Shown here piece by piece: positions 59,972 to 64,000 of a DNA stretch of 64,000 nt (positions are counted from its first letter, which is position 1; every line of letters begins with the position of its first letter). The position numbers and the translations under genes are program-made. The stretch comes from Aquibium microcysteis (GTDB taxonomy: Bacteria > Pseudomonadota > Alphaproteobacteria > Rhizobiales > Rhizobiaceae), in assembly GCF_014495845.1 (NCBI RefSeq), contig NZ_CP061080.1, positions 4,950,001 to 5,014,000 of the forward strand. Direction: 5' to 3'. The notes under the pieces are model-generated. The model saw only the letters and a list, made by a program, of their open reading frames with translations. It was not told the origin of the DNA and ran no database searches.

Positions 59972-60216
59972 CGGCGTCTCGTTTTCCCCTCTCGGGGGAG
60001 CGGCATGCGGTCGAAACGGTCTTCGGCTCTGCGGGGTCTTCGCGCAAGCCCCCGCCTGCCGGTTCCCGGCGCCGCCGGCCCCCACTGGCCCAGCGGCGGC
60101 CTTCGCTTGGCTCACCTGTCTTGCGACCCGGCCGCAGTCTTGCCCGCCCGCACGGGAAGCCTAAGGTGACGACCGGGCCCGGCGTCGTCGCGCCGGCCGG
60201 AGAAGACAAGGACCGC

Positions 60217-60270
60217 ATGAACCGCATCGACGCCGCACCGCGCATCCTCGCCACCCGGGCACAAGCTTGA
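60217..60270 (+). CDS. Possible 17-codon leader peptide ahead of the MFS gene
   Basis: ATG at 60217, preceded by AAGGA four bases away, encodes MNRIDAAPRILATRAQA and stops at TGA 60268-60270, which overlaps the TTG start of the MFS gene (TTGA). The ribosome site is better than that of the TTG itself, so it may deliver ribosomes by coupling. Could also be chance. Confidence 0.35.
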   Translation: MNRIDAAPRILATRAQA

Positions 60271-61466
60271 CGACCGTCGCGCCAGCGGCGCCACCACCCG
60301 GCACGGCGGGGCACTGGCTGATGATCGCCACGCTCGCCGCCGGCAATTTCGCCATCGGCATGGGCGCCTTCGTGGTCATCGGCGTCCTGTCGCCGCTCGC
60401 CGCCGACCTCGGCCTCTCGAAGACCGGCGCCGGCCTGGTCATGACCATCTACGCCGTCGCCTATGCCGTGCTGTCGCCCCTGCTGGTCGCCGCCACCGGT
60501 CGCCTCGGCCGCCGCGCCGTGCTCGCCCTCGGGCTCGCGATCTTCGCCCTGTCCGCGCTGCTCGCGGTCGTCGCCTGGAACGGGCCGGCTCTCTATGCGG
60601 CGCGCATCCTTGCAGCCGTCGGCGGCGGCCTGTTCACGCCCGTGGCCGCGAGCGTCGCCTTCTCGGCCAGCCCACCGGAAGCGCGGGGCAGGGCGCTCGC
60701 CCGCGTCTTCCTCGGCATGACGCTCGCCCAGGCGCTGGGAATCCCGCTCGGCAGCTTCGTCGGCTACACCTTCGGCTGGCGCGCCGCCTTCGCCATCGTC
60801 CTGGTGCTCAGCCTCGCGACCCTGCTGCTCGTGCTGCGCACCGTGCCGCGCCGCGTGGCGTTCCAGCCCAACTCCCTGCGCACGCTGGTCGAGGCGCTGG
60901 CCGACTGGCGCAGCCTCGTCTCGATCCTGGTGACGGCCACCATCATGGCCGCACCCTACTTCGTCTACACCTTCGTCACGCCGCTGCTCGAGGCGCGGAT
61001 GGGATTCGGGCGCGACGGCGTCGCGCTCGTGCTGCTGGCCTACGGCGCCGGGGCCGTGGCGGGAAGCTGGGCGGCCGGCATCTGGACGGATCGCTTCGGT
61101 CCGCTCGGCACCATCTACGGGGTCCTGGCCGCGCAGGTGCTTCTGATGCCGGTCTTCTCTTTCCTTCCTGTTCCGCTGCCCGTGCTGCTGCTCGTCACCT
61201 TCCTCTGGGCCATGTTCGGCTGGTCCTTCCTCGTGCCGCAGCAGACCCGCCTCATGCGTCAGGCGCCGCAGCGCCAGGCGGTGGTGCTGTCCCTCAACGC
61301 GGCCTGCATCTATGTCGGCGCCTCGCTCGGCTCGGCCCTCGGCGGCGTCGTCGCCGAGAATCTCGGGCTCGACTGGCTGGGACTGGCGGGAATGCTCGCG
61401 GTTCTGCTCGCGACGGTGCATCTTTTCATCTCCGAATCGCTTTTCCGGAAGCGCCCCGCGACGTGA
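60267..61466 (+). CDS. DHA1-type MFS transporter (AraJ-like)
   Basis: 399 residues if started at TTG 60267; the first in-frame ATG is 60321, inside the first helix. Twelve membrane helices, with the AraJ/sugar-efflux pattern GNFAIGMGAFVVIGVLSPLA, motif-A-like ATGRLGRRAVLALG and WRAAFAIVLVLSL. Probably exports a sugar, drug or small metabolite; substrate unknown. Divergent from the BtuF-like gene with about 295 bases between starts. Confidence 0.87.
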   Translation: MTTVAPAAPPPGTAGHWLMIATLAAGNFAIGMGAFVVIGVLSPLAADLGLSKTGAGLVMTIYAVAYAVLSPLLVAATGRLGRRAVLALGLAIFALSALLAVVAWNGPALYAARILAAVGGGLFTPVAASVAFSASPPEARGRALARVFLGMTLAQALGIPLGSFVGYTFGWRAAFAIVLVLSLATLLLVLRTVPRRVAFQPNSLRTLVEALADWRSLVSILVTATIMAAPYFVYTFVTPLLEARMGFGRDGVALVLLAYGAGAVAGSWAAGIWTDRFGPLGTIYGVLAAQVLLMPVFSFLPVPLPVLLLVTFLWAMFGWSFLVPQQTRLMRQAPQRQAVVLSLNAACIYVGASLGSALGGVVAENLGLDWLGLAGMLAVLLATVHLFISESLFRKRPAT

Positions 61467-61558
61467 CGGCGCCTGTCGCGCCCGGGAGCCCGGCACGCGG
61501 TCAGAGCCTGGCGGCACGAGGGTGTCGCGCGCCCGGTCCGACGTCGCGGCCCGCACCG

Positions 61559-61587
61559 TTGACGATAATCAAACGAATGATTAAATT
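61559..61587 (+). promoter_or_regulatory. Promoter/operator of the CecR-type operon
   Basis: TTGACG (61559-61564), 17 bases, then TAAATT (61582-61587). The spacer and -10 carry an inverted repeat TAATCA-N6-TGATTA (61566-61583). Placed against the first ATG (61588), so the mRNA would start within the first codons, suggesting initiation at the ATG at 61594 or 61600, or a leaderless message. Confidence 0.65.
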
Positions 61588-62283
61588 ATGAAGATGATCA
61601 TGTCCTCCGCCGCCTCCGAAGCCAGCCGCGACCCCAGCGGGGCCGACCAGACGCGTTTCGCGCTGATCCAGGCGGCGCTGAAGCTGTTCGGCGAGAAGGG
61701 CTTCGACGGCACCTCGACGCGGGAGATCGCGACGGCCGCCCGGGCCAACATCGGTTCGATCGCCTATCATTTCGGCGGCAAGGAAGGGCTTCGCTCCGCC
61801 TGCGCCGAGCACATCGTCGAGGCGGTGGGCGCCATCGCCGCGCAGGCGATCGGTCCGGCCGCCGGCGCTCTGGCGGGACCTATGGACCGCGAGACGGCGC
61901 GCGCCATCCTGCATGCCGTCGCCGAGCGCTTCGTCATGACCGTCGTCGGCAACCCGCAGGCCGTCCCCTTCGTCCAGTTCGTGCTGCGCGAACTGTCGCA
62001 GCCGACGATCGCCCTCGAGCGGATCTACGACGGCGTCTTTGAGCCCAACCACAAGCGCTTCTGCCTGCTGTGGGAGAAGGCGACCGGCCAGCCGGCCGAT
62101 TCGCGGCAGACGATGCTCACCGTGTTCACCATCGTCGGCCAGGTCATGTATTTCCGCATCGCCCGCGAAGCGGTCACGCGGCGCATGGGCTGGGCCGACA
62201 TCGGCGCGGCCGAGGGCAAGGCCATCGCCGCGGCCGTCTGCGCCAACATCGACGCCATGGTGGCGGCAGCCCGTAAGGAGTGA
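61588..62283 (+). CDS. TetR family regulator, CecR-type
   Basis: 231 residues from 61588; ATGs at 61594 and 61600 are alternative starts and may be the real ones given the promoter position. Helix-turn-helix at about 35-60 (FDGTSTREIATAARANIGSI, AYHFGGKEGL). The C-terminal domain matches CecR (YbiH), including QFVLRELSQPT. In enterics CecR controls the ybhGFSR exporter; here the same HlyD + ABC gene order follows directly (7 bases to the next gene). Confidence 0.88.
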   Translation: MKMIMSSAASEASRDPSGADQTRFALIQAALKLFGEKGFDGTSTREIATAARANIGSIAYHFGGKEGLRSACAEHIVEAVGAIAAQAIGPAAGALAGPMDRETARAILHAVAERFVMTVVGNPQAVPFVQFVLRELSQPTIALERIYDGVFEPNHKRFCLLWEKATGQPADSRQTMLTVFTIVGQVMYFRIAREAVTRRMGWADIGAAEGKAIAAAVCANIDAMVAAARKE

Positions 62284-62289
62284 TCGCTC

Positions 62290-63234
62290 ATGCCCTGGTT
62301 CTGCGCCCTTCCCTTCGCCGCGCAGCTCCTCGGCGCCTGTGCCGCGCCCGCGCCGCTGGCGGTCGGCTACGTCGAGGGCGAATACGTCATGCTGGCGCCG
62401 ATCGAGGTGGCGCAGGTCAAGGGCCTGGCGGTCCGCCGCGGCGACCGTGTCGCGGCCGGAACGCCGATCGCGCGGCTGGAGGACGCCGACGCGACCATCG
62501 CGGTCGCGCAGGCCGAAGCCGCGCTGGCGCAGGCCGACGCGCAGCTCGCCGACCTGCGGCTCGGCAAGCGCCCCGAAGAGGTCGCGGTGCTCGAGGCGGC
62601 CCTTCGGTCGGCGCGCGCCGAGGTCGCCGAAGCCGCGCGCGGCCTTGCCCGCGTCCGCGATCTCTTCGCCCGCGGCATCGCCACGCAGGCGCAGCTCGAC
62701 GAAGCCTCCACCGCAGCCGAGATCGCCGAGGCGGCACGCGGACAGGCCGAGGCCAACCTCGCCGTCGCCGGCCTCGCCGCCCGGCCGGAGGCGATCCGGG
62801 CGGCCGAGGGCCAGGTCAGCCAGGCGCAGGCCGCACTCGACGATGCGCGCTGGCGCCTCTCCCAGCGGACCATCGGGGCGCCGGCCGCGGGCCGCGTCTC
62901 CGACGTCATCCGCAATCCCGGCGACATAGCCGGCCCGTCCGCGCCCGTCGTCGCGATGCTGCCGGACGGCGCGGTCAGGCTGAAGGTCTACCTGCCCGAG
63001 CCCGCCTTCCACGCCGTGAGCGTCGGCGACCGCCTCGCCGTCCGCTGCGACGGCTGTCCCGACGGACTGACGGCGCGCGTCTCCTACGTCTCGCCGGACC
63101 CGGAGTTCACCCCGCCGGTCATTTATTCGCTCGAGACCCGCCAGAAGCTGGTCTACCTCGTCGAGGCGCGGCCGGAGGACGGCGCCGACCGTCTCCAGCC
63201 GGGTCAGATCGTCGACGTCGAGCTGGCGCGCTAG
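62290..63234 (+). CDS. HlyD-type membrane fusion protein (YbhG-like)
   Basis: 314 residues. The N-terminus ends in LLGACAAP, a lipobox-like motif, so it may be a lipoprotein or anchored. Then the first lipoyl half (VKGLAVRRGDRVAAGTPIAR), a long Ala/Glu coiled-coil hairpin (about 70-185) with ARGIATQAQLDEASTA at the turn, and the second lipoyl/beta-barrel part (GAPAAGRVSDVIRNPGDIAG). Links the inner-membrane ABC exporter to the outer membrane or periplasm. Confidence 0.88.
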   Translation: MPWFCALPFAAQLLGACAAPAPLAVGYVEGEYVMLAPIEVAQVKGLAVRRGDRVAAGTPIARLEDADATIAVAQAEAALAQADAQLADLRLGKRPEEVAVLEAALRSARAEVAEAARGLARVRDLFARGIATQAQLDEASTAAEIAEAARGQAEANLAVAGLAARPEAIRAAEGQVSQAQAALDDARWRLSQRTIGAPAAGRVSDVIRNPGDIAGPSAPVVAMLPDGAVRLKVYLPEPAFHAVSVGDRLAVRCDGCPDGLTARVSYVSPDPEFTPPVIYSLETRQKLVYLVEARPEDGADRLQPGQIVDVELAR

Positions 63235-63259
63235 CCGCGGCGGGGGGAGGCGGAGCGCC

Positions 63260-64000
63260 ATGAACGCCATCGAGGTCTCGGGTCTCGTCAAGCGCTTCGG
63301 GTCGAAGACCGTCGTCGACCACGTTTCGATGACGGTCGCCGAAGGAGAAATCGTCGGCTTCCTCGGCCCCAACGGTTCCGGCAAGACCACCACGATCCGC
63401 ATCATGTGCGGCCTGCTCACGCCCGACGCGGGCGAGGGCCGCGTGCTCGGCCACGACATCCGCACCGAGGGCCTGAAGATCAAGCGGCAGGTCGGCTACA
63501 TGACGCAGAAGTTCTCCTTCTACGAGGACCTGACGATCGCCGAGAACCTCGAATTCGTCGCCCGCCTCTACGGCCTGCGGCCCGTCAGCGAGCATGTCGG
63601 CCGCACGCTCGACGAACTCGGCCTCGCCTCGCGCCGCGACCAGCTCGCCGGCACCCTGTCGGGTGGGTGGAAGCAGCGGCTGGCGCTCGCCGCCTGCATC
63701 ATGCACCAGCCGAAGCTGCTGCTGCTCGACGAGCCGACGGCCGGCGTCGACCCGAAGGCCCGCCGCGAGTTCTGGGACGAGATCCACCGGCTCGCCCGCG
63801 GCGGGCTCACCGTGCTGGTCTCCACCCACTACATGGACGAGGCCGAGCGCTGCCACCGCATCGCCTATATCTCCTACGGCCGGATGCTCGCCGCCGGCAC
63901 GGTGGCCGACGTGGTGCGCGATGCCGGGCTGACGACCTTCCTCGTCTCGGGTCCCGATCTCCACCGCGTGGCGGAAGCCCTGCGCGGGAAGTCCGGCGTC
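63260..64000 (+). CDS. ABC exporter ATPase (YbhF-like), truncated by window end
   Basis: First 247 codons, frame open to the end of the window. Walker A GPNGSGKTTT near 38, Q-loop MTQKFSFYEDLT, signature LSGGWKQRLALAACIM, Walker B LLLLDEPTAGVDP, H-loop STHYMDEAE. YbhF carries two such ATPase halves, so a second half is expected beyond the window, followed by the ybhS/ybhR-type permeases. Confidence 0.9.
   Translation, partial: MNAIEVSGLVKRFGSKTVVDHVSMTVAEGEIVGFLGPNGSGKTTTIRIMCGLLTPDAGEGRVLGHDIRTEGLKIKRQVGYMTQKFSFYEDLTIAENLEFVARLYGLRPVSEHVGRTLDELGLASRRDQLAGTLSGGWKQRLALAACIMHQPKLLLLDEPTAGVDPKARREFWDEIHRLARGGLTVLVSTHYMDEAERCHRIAYISYGRMLAAGTVADVVRDAGLTTFLVSGPDLHRVAEALRGKSGV

Noticed and set aside
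59972..60266. Cobalamin riboswitch ahead of the BtuF-like gene
   Set aside because: GAAGACC-like and GGGAA-like pieces and a GCGGGG/CCCCGC hairpin are present, but the B12 box (GCCACTG) and the conserved order of elements are not found on the right strand.

Overview
The window is a high-GC (roughly two-thirds G+C), densely coded bacterial chromosome segment. Gene content and order point to an alphaproteobacterium of the Hyphomicrobiales (Rhizobiales), probably close to Phyllobacteriaceae. The evidence is the scattered but recognisable rhizobial housekeeping set rmuC / def-fmt-truA / dapE / dapD / argB / engB / yidC-rnpA-rpmH, a NasS-NasT controlled nitrate assimilation operon, and an ECF sigma/RskA/fasciclin/MsrB stress locus. 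This placement is inference; no 16S gene is present.

Layout. 1-9.3 kb: end of a GGDEF protein, rmuC, def, a PaiB-like protein, fmt, truA, a membrane protein, dapE, a diguanylate cyclase, DUF805 and dapD. The PaiB gene is flanked by two relic tails of VapC-type toxins. truA and the convergent membrane-protein gene end in two facing arrays of a 7-bp repeat. 9.4-17.5 kb: LOG protein, Crp-type regulator, HAD pyrimidine nucleotidase, a decayed GGDEF fragment, TetR + DHA2 efflux pump, DMT transporter, and a small membrane/Tat-like protein coupled to a GMC oxidoreductase. 17.6-28.6 kb: DUF4160-DUF2442 pair behind argB, Acg-type flavoprotein + MarR, amidase, ZIP transporter, ECF sigma + RskA anti-sigma + fasciclin protein + exported MsrB, and a PepSY/PepSY/response-regulator/histidine-kinase locus.

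28.5-36.9 kb: engB, an xenobiotic-acetyltransferase gene inserted between engB and yidC, yidC-rnpA-rpmH with a near-consensus promoter, a TVP38 membrane protein + flavoprotein disulfide-type reductase + orphan histidine kinase operon, and tRNA-Arg(ACG). 37.1-46.9 kb: an isopenicillin-N-synthase-like oxygenase with LysR, divergent from a complete BMP-type (nucleoside-type) ABC importer; then a MaiA/FAH ring-cleavage pair divergent from an FMN alpha-hydroxy-acid dehydrogenase.

46.9-59.1 kb, all on the minus strand: nasT-nasS, then nrtA-nrtB-nrtC-nirB-nirD-nasA-cysG, a complete pathway to import nitrate, reduce it to ammonium, and make the siroheme needed by NirB. Between nasS and nrtA is a compact control region: a sigma-54 promoter (GG-N10-GC), an RNA leader with two hairpins of the ANTAR type, and a long intrinsic terminator with nine Us. 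This fits NtrC-type nitrogen control plus NasT antitermination in response to nitrate. 59.2-64 kb: a BtuF-like binding protein without a signal peptide, a divergent MFS permease, and a CecR(TetR)-HlyD-ABC export operon running off the end.

No insertion sequence, prophage, CRISPR array or replication origin was seen. The signs of past mobility or decay are the two vapC tails, one GGDEF relic and an unassigned open frame after the diguanylate cyclase.
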